Source: Fen-1258 sp027348115
GTDB lineage: Bacteria > Bacteroidota > Ignavibacteria > Ignavibacteriales > Melioribacteraceae
Assembly: GCA_027348115.1 (NCBI GenBank)
Contig: DAIEQA010000097.1
Location: forward strand, 13,712 to 77,711
Direction: 5' to 3'
Length of the DNA stretch: 64,000 nucleotides
Shown here: piece by piece, positions 7,701 to 16,975 of the stretch
Numbering within the stretch: position 1 is the first letter of the stretch
How the letters are laid out: each line of letters begins with the position of its first letter
Notes under the pieces: generated by a model
What the model was told of the DNA's origin: nothing
Seen by the model: the letters and a program-made list of their open reading frames with translations, nothing else
Database searches by the model: none
Made by a program: the position numbers and the translations under genes

Positions 7701-10192
7701 TTCAATTCCTTAGCGGGATGATCTTCTTTATCAACCGCTACAAAATTAAAATTGCTTCTTTCGTTCGTACCAAAATAATATCCTGGTGATTTAATGCCGA
7801 TAAAATATTTTTCGGGATAAACATCAACGCTTGCCGCCCTGTTAACTGTTCGTCCTGTCGGATCGAACACGCTGACAAACGCAAACATTGTTGCTATGCC
7901 GGAAGATTTTAAATCTGCCGGAATGATGTGAGTTATCTCGCCGGTGCCTTGTTCGCTAAGCGTTCCTGTATCGAACGCGTTTTGAACATTTGAATTGGTA
8001 AGCGTTGAGTTTCCAAAATTATATGACGGATATTTCTTGCTGTAAAATTGTCTGTGCCGGAATTGTATATCGGATTCGTAACGCAGACCGGAAGCTTTGG
8101 CGCCGAATAAATATTCTGCATCAATTCCGATCTTGACAGTCTCGCCGGGTTTTGCGGAAGATTTGTCGGTCTTCAAGTTCAAACGGATTTTATCCGGCAC
8201 AAAATCTTCCACGCTGAAATTATAACTGCCTATTAAACTGCCCGCGCCGGTATAAACCTCAGCTCTGTATTGGCCGGTCTGCGCGTAGTTGGGAACTTCG
8301 AATGTTGTTTCGAAAGAACCTTCCTCGTTAAGATTTTTCTTAAGCTCATCAAAAGGTTTTCCGGAAGGCGCAACAATTTTTATTTGAACCGGAACATCTT
8401 TAACGGGTTTTGTAAAATCATCGCGTACAATTCCGGTAATGTTTACGCGCTCGCCGGGACGATAAATATTTCTATCGCCGTATAAAAATGTTCTATAACC
8501 TTCTTGAGATGATCTTTCACCGCCGACATCGAAGCGCGAAGTCTCAACATCGGTTTCAAGCAAATCGATGTAGTTGAAATCATTGTCTGTCTCTGCGGTA
8601 ATTACACGCGGCGTAAATCCTTTGAGATTCTCTTTTATATTGCTGAAACGAATTATTCCGTCGCCATCGGTTTTACCGGTTAACAAAGTTTGATTGTTGG
8701 ATGAAATTAAATTTATCTCAACACCTTTCACCGGTTCGGTTGTAGCGATTGAGTTTACAAACGCAATCATTTCGTTATCGGCTTTCTTTGCAATAATACC
8801 AAGGTCGGAAAGCGATAGCATCTTTGCGGCGGAAACCCATCTATCCGAAGTTGAACGTGCTTGAACGATGAAAATTCCTTTCAACTTCTGCTCGTAAATT
8901 TTATCGAGATTGACGTTAAACTTTTGCAGCCAGTTTTGTCCGCCGCCGAGATTCACATTATCTTTATAAAGAGTGCGCCCGTAATGGTCAATGTCCCCTT
9001 CGTAGAAATAAAAATTGTTATACTCGTCGTCTCCGTATTGATACATGTAGCTGTATTGGTTTACAAAGAAAAGTACGTTGTTTTTGAAAACTTGTGAGAC
9101 TTCTATTTCTGCACCCTGAACGTTAACTGCATTAAGTTGTAGATTGCGCTGGCCGCCGAGCATAAGATATTTTCCTTTGCGGTCGGCAAAACTGATTGAA
9201 GGATTCAAGTTTACGAAAGAAACATCCTGCTCAAACTCGTTTTCAAGATCGCCGCCGTACAAGCCCGGCAATCCTTTTGCTATTTTAAGATTTACAATAG
9301 ATGATCCTCCGAACTCGCCCTCAATGCGAAAAGAATTTTCGTTAACATAAAATTTTAAATTCTTAGACGGGGAAACCATTACATAATTTTTGATTTGCTT
9401 CTCATCTACTGTTTGAGTCGTGTGAACTTCAATCCAGCCGATTTGTCCGTCAAATCCCGAAGCCACATCGGTTATAACCAGTTTTGTTATTGGCGGTAGA
9501 ACGTATTCAAATTCCCGCGTATCTTCGAGCGGTTTTTTGCCTACAGTTGAAAGCAATCCGCTCCTAACGGTTAATTTATATTTTTGATCTTTATCGGTTT
9601 GGGTAACATCTCCAATATTGATAGCAATTACATTCGCGGCGTTATCGGAAACAATTTGAAAGTTTGTAACCGGAGCGCCGTCATGCTCTATGGATAGGTA
9701 ATCTTTCAACATACCGGGATTAACCAGATAGTTGAAATGCAAATTAGCTTTTACACTAACCTTAAATTTTTCATTAGGCACGTGCGACCAAAAGAATTCG
9801 GCTTTACTCGCATCGAAATCCGGAGTTTGGAATTCGTATTTGTCAAAATCGTACGAAAGTTTTGAATTGAACATTACGCGGTTTGTTATTCGGGCTTTGT
9901 ATGATTGAATCGGTTGCAATGGCTGATCCGGCGAAAAGATCATTGTGTTGCCGGAAACCCATTTGAACTTGCCCGGAATCTTCGGCTCGAATTCGATGAA
10001 CTCATCGCTTAGCCATTGGTTTTGTTTGTCAATTGGCGCTAGGTTTTCCGAAAACTCAACCGTGAAAGTTGTGAGCTGTCCGACCTTGCCCGTTGGAGTG
10101 AAATTGACGACACGCACATCGCTGCTGGTTCCGCATCCGGCAATTAAGATGGAAATTAAAATGAATGATAGAAATAATTTTGCCGATCTCAT
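4793..10192 (-). CDS. Bacterial alpha-2-macroglobulin family lipoprotein with thioester motif
   Basis: A giant exported lipoprotein of about 1,800 residues. Starting at ATG 10192 gives a lipoprotein signal MRSAKLFLSFILISILIAGC with the lipid-attachment Cys at position 20; an upstream ATG 39 bases earlier would bury this signal. The middle carries MG-type beta-sandwich domains with the NIYRPGERV motif typical of bacterial macroglobulins. The reactive thioester motif GCIEQ has its Cys near residue 1341, inside the helical thioester domain. Family members are thought to trap attacking proteases in the periplasm. In proteobacteria the gene usually sits beside pbpC; no penicillin-binding protein is present here. 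Confidence 0.93.
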   Translation of the reverse strand: MRSAKLFLSFILISILIAGCGTSSDVRVVNFTPTGKVGQLTTFTVEFSENLAPIDKQNQWLSDEFIEFEPKIPGKFKWVSGNTMIFSPDQPLQPIQSYKARITNRVMFNSKLSYDFDKYEFQTPDFDASKAEFFWSHVPNEKFKVSVKANLHFNYLVNPGMLKDYLSIEHDGAPVTNFQIVSDNAANVIAINIGDVTQTDKDQKYKLTVRSGLLSTVGKKPLEDTREFEYVLPPITKLVITDVASGFDGQIGWIEVHTTQTVDEKQIKNYVMVSPSKNLKFYVNENSFRIEGEFGGSSIVNLKIAKGLPGLYGGDLENEFEQDVSFVNLNPSISFADRKGKYLMLGGQRNLQLNAVNVQGAEIEVSQVFKNNVLFFVNQYSYMYQYGDDEYNNFYFYEGDIDHYGRTLYKDNVNLGGGQNWLQKFNVNLDKIYEQKLKGIFIVQARSTSDRWVSAAKMLSLSDLGIIAKKADNEMIAFVNSIATTEPVKGVEINLISSNNQTLLTGKTDGDGIIRFSNIKENLKGFTPRVITAETDNDFNYIDLLETDVETSRFDVGGERSSQEGYRTFLYGDRNIYRPGERVNITGIVRDDFTKPVKDVPVQIKIVAPSGKPFDELKKNLNEEGSFETTFEVPNYAQTGQYRAEVYTGAGSLIGSYNFSVEDFVPDKIRLNLKTDKSSAKPGETVKIGIDAEYLFGAKASGLRYESDIQFRHRQFYSKKYPSYNFGNSTLTNSNVQNAFDTGTLSEQGTGEITHIIPADLKSSGIATMFAFVSVFDPTGRTVNRAASVDVYPEKYFIGIKSPGYYFGTNERSNFNFVAVDKEDHPAKELNTTVKLVRFEWQTVLKKDNSGRYYYASEKKDVQEWEKDFSLSGGEKSLPVIVSRSGEYEIRISRKGSDYYQYYQFYAYGWASTTASSFEVDKEGRIEIVSEKQTYAPGEKAKILLTAPFSGKMLVTFERSGIYEYKYIDVKEKSTQLEIELKNNYIPNIYVTATLFKKHSTDNSAPFLVGHGFLSIKVERKDYKLPVSISAPQKIKPNTKQEITIKTIPEKNVYVTLAAVDEGILQIKNYMTPDPYGFMYAKRALEVDSYDLYKLLLPEILSIKSSTGGDELARQLQKRTNPITSKRYNLVALWSGIRKTDGNGIVKVPISIPQFNGEIRLMAVAYTGPRFGSSDAKMKVADDLIIEPQIPRFLAPNDSLVMPVTVINTTNKNGNVKVSVRTEGPMHVASSKSQNVDVPPNSSRQVNFAVAANNKTGSGKIIIETSGLAKVKDETNISVRPVSPYINETSSGTIYSGSEVKLNIAGNFIAGTKSSSITISKFPALQFAKVLKNLVGYPYGCIEQTVSKLFPQLYFEDLAKLVAPEYYKTNNPIYYVKEGIKKVESMQQWNGAMSYWPGEQETNWWGSVYAAHFLLESKKAGFDISENVLSKLLNFISTKAREKSTFDYITYRGNSRTVTKIANKEILYSLYVLALAGKGDISTMNYYKSRPYLVSEDCKYLLAGAYALMGKWSDYYEIVPKQFKPEEAGRESGGSFDSDIRSNAIMLNVLDDVEPSNKQIPFIAKYLSQNMDRIYTTQERAFTFVGIGKAARKNSSSNVKVDLWSNGKKIGSFDNKDLSLQLDNNISSLTLKAYGSGEVYYFLSTGGVKTGNVDEGDSHMQVRRRYYDYRTRGEISSDNFYQGQLIVCKISLSSTDVYAKNIAISDLIPSGFEIENPRLSGNSQLQWENNQPMKLQYMDIRDDRLILFTSIDQFGTKNFYYMLRVVNKGKFQLPVISGEAMYDPEIHSINGRGVVRVAQ

Positions 10193-10359
10193 ATGAGTCC
10201 CGTGAGATGTTTGGAAAATATATTTTATCAAACGATATTTCTAACCCGGTTTGACTTTTCTAAAATCAAGATAACGATTTTATTTATAGAAGTGAATCGC
10301 TGTTTTAACAAAGCCTGGTTGAAATAAATTTTCAACGGTATAAATCTTATCCGGTAACC

Positions 10360-10785
10360 TTATTTAGTTGGTTGATTTTCTTCGGTTTGGACTTTCGGCT
10401 CCTCGGTTTGAGCCGGTTTTTCTTCCTTGGTTTTGAAAAATGCGATGATGAATAAACAACCAAGCAGCAAATCGATAATTCCGGAGCTAAGCATCATCGC
10501 GGCAAGTCTTCCCTGCTTGAATAAGATTATAACAGCTATCCCGTAAACAAATTTTTCTGCGATGGCAAAAAGCATAATTGGCTTGTAGCGTATCGGGTTA
10601 ACCGAGAGGAAGAAAAATAATATCTGCCAAACGAGGGCGGTTCCGATAAAACCGTAATAATATTCCGGGTGAGTTATAGCTGGAGGAAAGGTAATTCCAA
10701 TTTGATATTCGGAGAAGTACATTGGCGTTAATATAATTATGCCGTAAATACCGGCGATCACAAAAACCCATCTAGCGAATTTCAT
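10360..10785 (-). CDS. Small integral membrane protein, unknown function
   Basis: A 141-residue protein with four predicted membrane segments (about residues 5-22, 45-62, 68-88 and 95-115) and a charged, Glu/Lys-rich C-terminal tail after residue 118. The motif FPPAITHPEYYYGFIGTALVWQ lies between the first two helices and resembles small uncharacterised membrane proteins of Bacteroidetes/Ignavibacteria. I cannot assign a function. It lies 13 bases downstream of clpB and could share its transcript. Confidence 0.7.
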   Translation of the reverse strand: MKFARWVFVIAGIYGIIILTPMYFSEYQIGITFPPAITHPEYYYGFIGTALVWQILFFFLSVNPIRYKPIMLFAIAEKFVYGIAVIILFKQGRLAAMMLSSGIIDLLLGCLFIIAFFKTKEEKPAQTEEPKVQTEENQPTK

Positions 10786-10798
10786 TTCTGTTTCCCCT

Positions 10799-13417
10799 TT
10801 ATCTTTTGATAAATTTTAATATACCGGCTCCCGGGTAGCTTACAACAATTGTATCTCCTGATTCGTATTTACTCATTAATAATTCGGCGGAAAGCGGATT
10901 GATAAGATATCGCTGAACGGTTCTTTTTAGAGGACGTGCACCGTATGTTATATCGTAGCCGTGCTGAAGAAGAAAGTCTTTCACATCTTCTTCAACCTCA
11001 AGCGTAATATTTTTCTCTGCAAGCATCTGCCCCACTTTTTGAAGTTGTATCTCGATGATTTGTTTCAGTTCGTTCATGAGCAAGGGTTTGAAGAAAACTA
11101 TTTCATCTATGCGGTTAAGAAATTCGGGTCGTATAGTCTGTCTTAACAATTCGCTCAAAGATACACGAAGTTCTCCCATCACATTTTCGAAATTATCCTC
11201 ATTGATCTGAGTTAGTTTTTCCTGGATCAAATGTGAACCGAGATTTGAAGTCATAATTATTATTGTGTTTTTGAAGTCAACAGTTCTCCCCTGGTTATCC
11301 GTAAGTCTTCCGTCGTCTAGAACCTGAAGTAAAATATTAAACACATCCGGATGAGCCTTTTCGATTTCATCAAGCAGCACTACCGAATACGGCCTTCTGC
11401 GTACGGCTTCGGTTAGTTGTCCACCTTCGTCATAACCTACATATCCGGGAGGAGCTCCAATCAGACGCGAGACAGAAAATTTTTCCATGTATTCACTCAT
11501 GTCTATTCGGATCATAGCGTGTTCATCGTCGAACAGAAAATCGGCTAGCGCCCGCGCTAGTTCCGTCTTCCCTACTCCTGTAGTTCCGATAAAAATGAAT
11601 GAACCGATGGGTCGGTGAGCGTCTTGTAACCCCGCTCTCGATCTTCGTATTGCGTTTGCAACCGCAGCAACCGCATCATCCTGACCAATTACTCTTTTGT
11701 GAAGTTCTTCTTCAAGTCTTAAAAGTTTATGTCTTTCGCTTTCAAGCATTCTGCTTACCGGTATGCCGGTCCACTTTGCAACAACCTCGGCAATGTCTTC
11801 TGCGTCAACTTCTTCTTTGAGCATCTTGTTATTTTTCTGGATGGAGGCGAGCTCTTCGCTTTCCTTTTTCATTTTCCGCTCAAGCTCGTTAATAAGACCG
11901 TAACGCAATTCGGCAACCTTTCCTAAATTTCCTTCGCGCTCAAATTTTTCGGCCTGCGTTTTTGCATTCTCTATTTCACTTTTCATAAAACGGATTTTCT
12001 GAATTCGTTCCTTTTCCAGCTGCCAGTGGCTTTTCAATCTATTACGTTCTTCTTTGAGTTCGCTCAATTCCTTATTGAGTTCATCCAACCGGGTCGCGGA
12101 TTCCGAATCTTTCTCGCGCTTCAGAGCTTCTCTTTCTATCTCAAGCTGTTTAACTTTTCGTTCAACATTATCAAGCTCTTCCGGCATCGAATCGATTTCT
12201 ATACGTAATTTTGAGGCGGCTTCGTCTATAAGATCAATTGCTTTATCTGGAAGGAATCTATCGGAGATATATCTGTTGGAAAGTTGTACTGCAGCAACAA
12301 TAGCACCGTCTGTAATTCTAACTCCGTGATGAACTTCGTATCGTTCTTTGAGACCGCGCAGAATTGAAATCGAATCTTCTTCATTTGGTTCTTGAACAAG
12401 AACAGGTTGAAATCTTCTTTCAAGCGCAGCATCTTTTTCGATATACTTTCTAAACTCGTCAAGAGTTGTAGCGCCGATGGCGTGAAGCTCTCCTCTTGCC
12501 AAAGCCGGTTTTAAAATATTTGCAGCATCCATCGATCCGTCGGTTTTACCAGCACCAACAAGTAAGTGAAGTTCGTCAATAAATAAAATTATTTCTCCTT
12601 CGGATTCCTGAACTTCTTTCACAACCGCTTTCAGCCGTTCTTCAAACTGTCCTCTAAATTGGGTGCCGGCAACCAGCGCACCCATATCAAGCGCGACAAT
12701 TCTTTTGGACTTCAAAGTCTCCGGCACATCCCCGGAAACAATTCTATGTGCAATGCCTTCTGCAATAGCTGTTTTACCAACGCCCGGTTCGCCAATCAAC
12801 ACAGGATTATTTTTAGTTCTGCGTGAAAGAACCTGAAGCACTCTTCTGATTTCTTCGTCTCTACCAATTACCGGATCCAGTTTGTTCGAGCGCGCCAGAT
12901 CATTTAAATCTCTTCCGTACTTTTGAAGCGCCTCGTAAGTGTCTTCCGGATTTTGCGAAGTGACTCTTTGATTTCCGCGGATATCTTTTAAAGCTGATAG
13001 AATAATATTTTTATTTATGCCGTTATCATTTAAAAGTTTTCCTGTAGCTCCTTTATCATCGCTAAAAGCTAATAGAATATGTTCGGTAGAAACATATTCG
13101 TCTTTTAATGCTTTGGCTTCTTCAACTGCTTGATCGAAAATTTTAGCACTGTTAAGAGAAAGCTGTTGATTGCCAATTCCCGATCCGGTTACTTTTGGTA
13201 ATTTTTCAAGCAACTCTCCTATTTTAATTTTCATTTGATTTAAATTGCCGCCGGACTTCTGAATGATCGATACAACAACATTGGATTGGTCTTGAAGCAT
13301 TGCTGCAAGAATGTGTTCCGGTTCAACGATCTGATTGTTATAATTTTGTGCTATCTCAATTGCATCTTGAACAGTCTCTTGGGCCTTTACTGTGAACTTG
13401 TTAAAATTGAATGCCAT
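10799..13417 (-). CDS. clpB: ATP-dependent disaggregase ClpB (Hsp104 family)
   Basis: Full-length AAA+ chaperone of 872 residues that, with DnaK, pulls proteins out of aggregates. In order: an N-terminal Clp_N double repeat (residues 1-145), the first AAA+ module with Walker A GEPGVGKTAIAEG near 205, a long coiled-coil M domain (about 410-530), and the second AAA+ module with GTTGVGKTELARAL near 605 and a D2 small domain. Translation starts at ATG 13417 with MAFNFNKFTVKAQE, a typical ClpB opening. No CIRCE element is visible in the 210-base divergent region shared with mnmE, so its heat control is unclear. Confidence 0.98.
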   Translation of the reverse strand: MAFNFNKFTVKAQETVQDAIEIAQNYNNQIVEPEHILAAMLQDQSNVVVSIIQKSGGNLNQMKIKIGELLEKLPKVTGSGIGNQQLSLNSAKIFDQAVEEAKALKDEYVSTEHILLAFSDDKGATGKLLNDNGINKNIILSALKDIRGNQRVTSQNPEDTYEALQKYGRDLNDLARSNKLDPVIGRDEEIRRVLQVLSRRTKNNPVLIGEPGVGKTAIAEGIAHRIVSGDVPETLKSKRIVALDMGALVAGTQFRGQFEERLKAVVKEVQESEGEIILFIDELHLLVGAGKTDGSMDAANILKPALARGELHAIGATTLDEFRKYIEKDAALERRFQPVLVQEPNEEDSISILRGLKERYEVHHGVRITDGAIVAAVQLSNRYISDRFLPDKAIDLIDEAASKLRIEIDSMPEELDNVERKVKQLEIEREALKREKDSESATRLDELNKELSELKEERNRLKSHWQLEKERIQKIRFMKSEIENAKTQAEKFEREGNLGKVAELRYGLINELERKMKKESEELASIQKNNKMLKEEVDAEDIAEVVAKWTGIPVSRMLESERHKLLRLEEELHKRVIGQDDAVAAVANAIRRSRAGLQDAHRPIGSFIFIGTTGVGKTELARALADFLFDDEHAMIRIDMSEYMEKFSVSRLIGAPPGYVGYDEGGQLTEAVRRRPYSVVLLDEIEKAHPDVFNILLQVLDDGRLTDNQGRTVDFKNTIIIMTSNLGSHLIQEKLTQINEDNFENVMGELRVSLSELLRQTIRPEFLNRIDEIVFFKPLLMNELKQIIEIQLQKVGQMLAEKNITLEVEEDVKDFLLQHGYDITYGARPLKRTVQRYLINPLSAELLMSKYESGDTIVVSYPGAGILKFIKR

Positions 13418-13627
13418 AGTCTTAACTCGATTTTTAATAGTACAAATTTATCGTTCATACAAAAAAAATTCTTTAAAAGTTTCATTCTCGATATAATACT
13501 AATTAGAATATAACGAATTCGTAATAAAAATAATTAGGATGATTTTTTTTATTCGTAATGCCGTGGTTCTGTTGTTTGTTACTCCAATTCATTTGTTTTA
13601 ATTTTACAACCTTTTTAGAAAACAATT

Positions 13628-14989
13628 ATGTTATTATCGCAAAACGAAGATACTATAGTTGCACTTGCAACTCCACCCGGTAAAGGCGCAATATCAGTTA
13701 TTCGCGTAAGCGGTCCCCAATCCATTCCAGCAGTCGATAAAATTTTTCGTGGAAAAATCGGACTCATGCAATGTGCATCACATACAATTCATTACGGGAA
13801 AATTTTTGATAATAATTCCGAGTTAATCGATGACGTGCTGGTCTCGGTATTTAAAATGCCAAATTCGTATACCGGGGAAGATTCAATTGAAATCAGCACT
13901 CACGGGAGTAATTTAATTGTTGAAAAAATTATTAAACAGCTCTTATCCGAAGAAGTACGTTTAGCTGAAGCAGGGGAGTTCACAAAAAGAGCATTTCTAA
14001 ACGGCAGATTGGATTTAGCTCAAGCAGAGGCCGTTGCAGATATTATTAACTCCAGTACGGAAGCTTCATTAAGAGGTGCGAGAAATCAGCTCGATGGGCT
14101 TCTTTCAAAAAAGGTCGATACGCTGCGGGAAACCTTAATAAATATTTCTTCGTTAATCGAGTTGGAATTAGATTTTGCAGAAGAAGATCTTGAATTTGTA
14201 TCTGCAAATGAAGTTCTTAAAAGTATTGATAATGTGATAGATGAAATAGAGATTTTGTTGGATAGCTATTCATTCGGAAGAATTATTAAAGACGGAGTAA
14301 ATGTTGCGCTGGTTGGTAAACCAAATGTTGGAAAATCATCTTTGTTAAATTACTTATTGAAAGAGGCCAGAGCAATTGTAAGCGAAATACCGGGCACGAC
14401 CCGTGATATTATAAGGGAAGAACTTGCAGTGGACGGTATACTGTTTAAGTTATATGATACGGCCGGTATACGGATTACGGAAGACTCCATAGAAAAAGAA
14501 GGTGTTCATAGAAGCAGAGATGCCATAAAAACCGCGGATGTGGTTCTTTTCATGAATGATGTGACTACTGGTTTCTCCTTGGATCTCTACAATGAAATTC
14601 TCGAACTAACAAGTGCGGATCGAATTCTCTCGATAGTAAATAAGATTGATTTAAGGAATGATGAAAATCCCCAGTTTGATATTGGAATATCAGCCGTAAC
14701 CGGCGAGGGGATAGAAAGCTTATTCAAAAAATTAAAGGAGAAGGCGGTGGGTTCTCATAATTACACAGAAAGAACTGCGGTGGTTTCTAATTTACGCCAT
14801 TTCGATGCATTGAAGAAAGCTAAATATAATCTTGTGAGCGCTAAAAATTCTATTTTCGAAAAATTAAGTGGCGAGTTTATTTCTGTGGATCTTCGAAATG
14901 CCGAAAATTCTTTAAGTGAAATAATTGGTAAAGTAACATCTGATGATATTTTGAATAATATCTTTATGAAATTTTGCATAGGAAAGTAG
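13628..14989 (+). CDS. mnmE: tRNA modification GTPase MnmE
   Basis: A 453-residue GTPase that acts with MnmG to place the cmnm5 group on wobble uridine of certain tRNAs. The N-terminal folate-binding domain starts DTIVALATPPGKGAISVIRVSG. A central helical domain follows, then the inserted G domain with P-loop GKPNVGKSSLLN (about 228-239), the PGTTRD switch region and NKID. The protein ends FMKFCIGK, the conserved C-terminal Cys motif. It begins the mnmE-mnmG-rsmG series and is divergent from clpB. The stop is TAG, showing that TAG is an ordinary stop in this genome. Confidence 0.98.
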   Translation: MLLSQNEDTIVALATPPGKGAISVIRVSGPQSIPAVDKIFRGKIGLMQCASHTIHYGKIFDNNSELIDDVLVSVFKMPNSYTGEDSIEISTHGSNLIVEKIIKQLLSEEVRLAEAGEFTKRAFLNGRLDLAQAEAVADIINSSTEASLRGARNQLDGLLSKKVDTLRETLINISSLIELELDFAEEDLEFVSANEVLKSIDNVIDEIEILLDSYSFGRIIKDGVNVALVGKPNVGKSSLLNYLLKEARAIVSEIPGTTRDIIREELAVDGILFKLYDTAGIRITEDSIEKEGVHRSRDAIKTADVVLFMNDVTTGFSLDLYNEILELTSADRILSIVNKIDLRNDENPQFDIGISAVTGEGIESLFKKLKEKAVGSHNYTERTAVVSNLRHFDALKKAKYNLVSAKNSIFEKLSGEFISVDLRNAENSLSEIIGKVTSDDILNNIFMKFCIGK

Positions 14990-15010
14990 CCGGTTCCACG
15001 TGAAACCGGC
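14989..15010. promoter_or_regulatory. parS-like centromere site 1
   Basis: A 22-base near-perfect palindrome centred at 14999/15000, starting at the last base of the mnmE stop codon. Its core GTTCCACGTGAAAC (14993-15006) matches the conserved ParB-binding consensus GTTNCACGTGNAAC, with outer GCCGG/CCGGC extending the symmetry. ParB loading on such sites organises the origin region. A simple hairpin terminator is an alternative reading, but no T-tract follows. Confidence 0.75.
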
Positions 15011-15072
15011 AAGATTTTGGATCTCGTTTCTGGTGAGAGGAGATAAGTTTTTTCTAAGAGAGATTTATCCAC

Positions 15073-15088
15073 CGTTCCACGTGGAACT
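15073..15088. promoter_or_regulatory. parS-like centromere site 2
   Basis: A perfect 14-base palindrome GTTCCACGTGGAAC (15074-15087), centred 81 bases from the first parS-like site. It lies only 12 bases upstream of the mnmG start codon, so ParB bound here could also affect mnmG expression (inference). A sequence with 8 of 9 matches to a DnaA box, TTATCCACC (15065-15073), touches its left edge. Confidence 0.75.
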
Positions 15089-15099
15089 GAAAGGGAAAT

Positions 15100-16974
15100 A
15101 TGAAATATTTTGACATAATAGTTGTTGGTGGCGGTCATGCCGGAATTGAGGCGGCAGTGACAGGTGCTGGTTTAGGTTGTTCGGTGGGTTTATGTACTTT
15201 AGATGCTAATGCAATAGGGAGAATGTCATGTAATCCTGCGATCGGCGGAAGCGCAAAAGGTCATCTTGTTCACGAAATTGATGTCCTTGGGGGAGCGATG
15301 GGACTAATTGCAGATAGGACAGGCATTCAATTTAGAACACTAAACAAATCAAAGGGACCCTCAGTATGGGCTGGTAGGAGTCAGAATGATAGAAAGCTCT
15401 ATAATCAAGAAGCTGTGAGATTTGTACAGAATACGAAAAATGTAGAAATAATTCAGGATTCAATCGTTGAGATTATTGAAGAGGGAAGGAAAATTGTCGG
15501 TGTAAAAACTCATGTAGGGGAAGAGTACATATGCAAAGCATTAGTTGTATGTTCCGGTACATTTCTAAATGGATTGATGCATACAGGATTGAAGTCAACT
15601 AAGGGTGGTAGGTATGGTGAACAACCTGCAGTTGGATTAACAGAATCATTGGTTGAGTTAGGCTTTAAATCTGGTAGATTAAAAACCGGCACACCGCCAC
15701 GACTAAGAAAAGATTCAATTAATTGGTCGATATTGGATGAGCAACCCGGTGATATTCCGCCTCAACCATTTTCGTTGAGAACTCCTCAAAATTCATTTCC
15801 ATATCTTCCGCAGGTAAGCTGCTATATTACTTACACGGATAAAACTGTTCATCGAATTCTTGAAAAAGGATTTGACCGTTCGCCGATGTTTACCGGGTTA
15901 ATTCATGGAGTCGGTCCCAGGTATTGTCCTTCAATTGAAGACAAAATAAATCGTTTTGCAGATAAAGAAAGACATCAGCTTTTTCTTGAACCTGAGGGTC
16001 TCGATGATGATTTAATTTACATAAACGGATTTTCTACGTCTTTGCCGGCAGAAATTCAGTTTGAAGCACTGAGGAAAATTAAAGGTCTGGAAAACGTTGA
16101 GATGGTGCGGCCTGGTTATGCCGTGGAATATGATTACTTTCCGCCTTACCAGGTAAATCTTACGCTTGAAACTAAATTGATAGAAGGACTTTACTTTGCC
16201 GGGCAAATTAACGGAACCTCCGGTTACGAAGAAGCTGCTGCCCAGGGAATAGTCGCAGGTATAAATGCAGCTTTGAAAATTCAAAACAGACCGGAATTTA
16301 TATTGCGAAGAAGCGAGGCATACATCGGAGTCTTAATTGATGACCTTGTAGGCAAATCTACAAACGAGCCGTATCGAATGTTTACTTCCCGGGCAGAGCA
16401 CAGATTAATTCTGCGCCAAGATAATGCGGATAGACGGCTGTTAAAGTATGGATACGAGTTCGGTCTAATATCAAAAGAAATGTACAATGAAATGAAAGAA
16501 AGGGAAGTATTAATTTCCAAATCGAAGGAATTTTTGCAGACTACGAAAATCTCACCTTCTCAAATAAACGATTATCTTGATACGATAAATTCTTCAACTT
16601 TGGTTAATGCAGAGACAATTGACAAAATAATTAAAAGACCCGAAATTAAACTTGGCGATGTTTTACCTAAAATCAATCAGCCCAATGAAATTGTTGATAT
16701 GCTGACGAAAGATGAAATAACCCGCGAGCAAGTTGAAATAGAAATTAAGTACGATGGTTACATACAGCGCCAATTCGATCTTATCAATAAAATGGAAAGA
16801 TTGGAAGAAGCTCTAATTCCATTAAATTTTAATTATACTAATTTGAAAGCGATTTCGACCGAGGGGCGAGAAAAACTTAACAAAGTTAAACCGCGATCCA
16901 TTGGGCAGGCCTCTCGCATCTCCGGTGTCACACCTTCTGATATTTCTGTTTTATTAGTATATTTGAAGAGCTAA
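15100..16974 (+). CDS. mnmG: tRNA uridine-5-carboxymethylaminomethyl synthesis enzyme MnmG (GidA)
   Basis: FAD-dependent partner of MnmE in wobble-uridine modification. At 624 residues it is the normal long form. The N-terminal dinucleotide fold GGGHAGIEAAVTGAGLG, the SCNPAIGGSAKGHLVHEIDVLGG block, the KGPSVWAGRSQNDR region (family form AVWSPRAQADR) and the FAGQINGTSGYEEAAAQG motif are all present. The C-terminal helical domain ends with ARISGVTPSDISVLLVYLK-like sequence used to contact MnmE. AAGGGA precedes the ATG. rsmG follows after one base. Confidence 0.98.
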   Translation: MKYFDIIVVGGGHAGIEAAVTGAGLGCSVGLCTLDANAIGRMSCNPAIGGSAKGHLVHEIDVLGGAMGLIADRTGIQFRTLNKSKGPSVWAGRSQNDRKLYNQEAVRFVQNTKNVEIIQDSIVEIIEEGRKIVGVKTHVGEEYICKALVVCSGTFLNGLMHTGLKSTKGGRYGEQPAVGLTESLVELGFKSGRLKTGTPPRLRKDSINWSILDEQPGDIPPQPFSLRTPQNSFPYLPQVSCYITYTDKTVHRILEKGFDRSPMFTGLIHGVGPRYCPSIEDKINRFADKERHQLFLEPEGLDDDLIYINGFSTSLPAEIQFEALRKIKGLENVEMVRPGYAVEYDYFPPYQVNLTLETKLIEGLYFAGQINGTSGYEEAAAQGIVAGINAALKIQNRPEFILRRSEAYIGVLIDDLVGKSTNEPYRMFTSRAEHRLILRQDNADRRLLKYGYEFGLISKEMYNEMKEREVLISKSKEFLQTTKISPSQINDYLDTINSSTLVNAETIDKIIKRPEIKLGDVLPKINQPNEIVDMLTKDEITREQVEIEIKYDGYIQRQFDLINKMERLEEALIPLNFNYTNLKAISTEGREKLNKVKPRSIGQASRISGVTPSDISVLLVYLKS

Positions 16975-16975
16975 T

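Noticed and set aside
5957..9350. Several plus-strand open frames of 60-140 codons inside the macroglobulin gene
   Set aside because: Shadows of the long minus-strand gene, without ribosome sites or domain motifs.
15065..15073. DnaA-box-like TTATCCACC as part of a replication origin
   Set aside because: Only one box with one mismatch; no cluster of boxes, AT-rich unwinding region or dnaA gene. The gap of 110 bases is too small for an origin.
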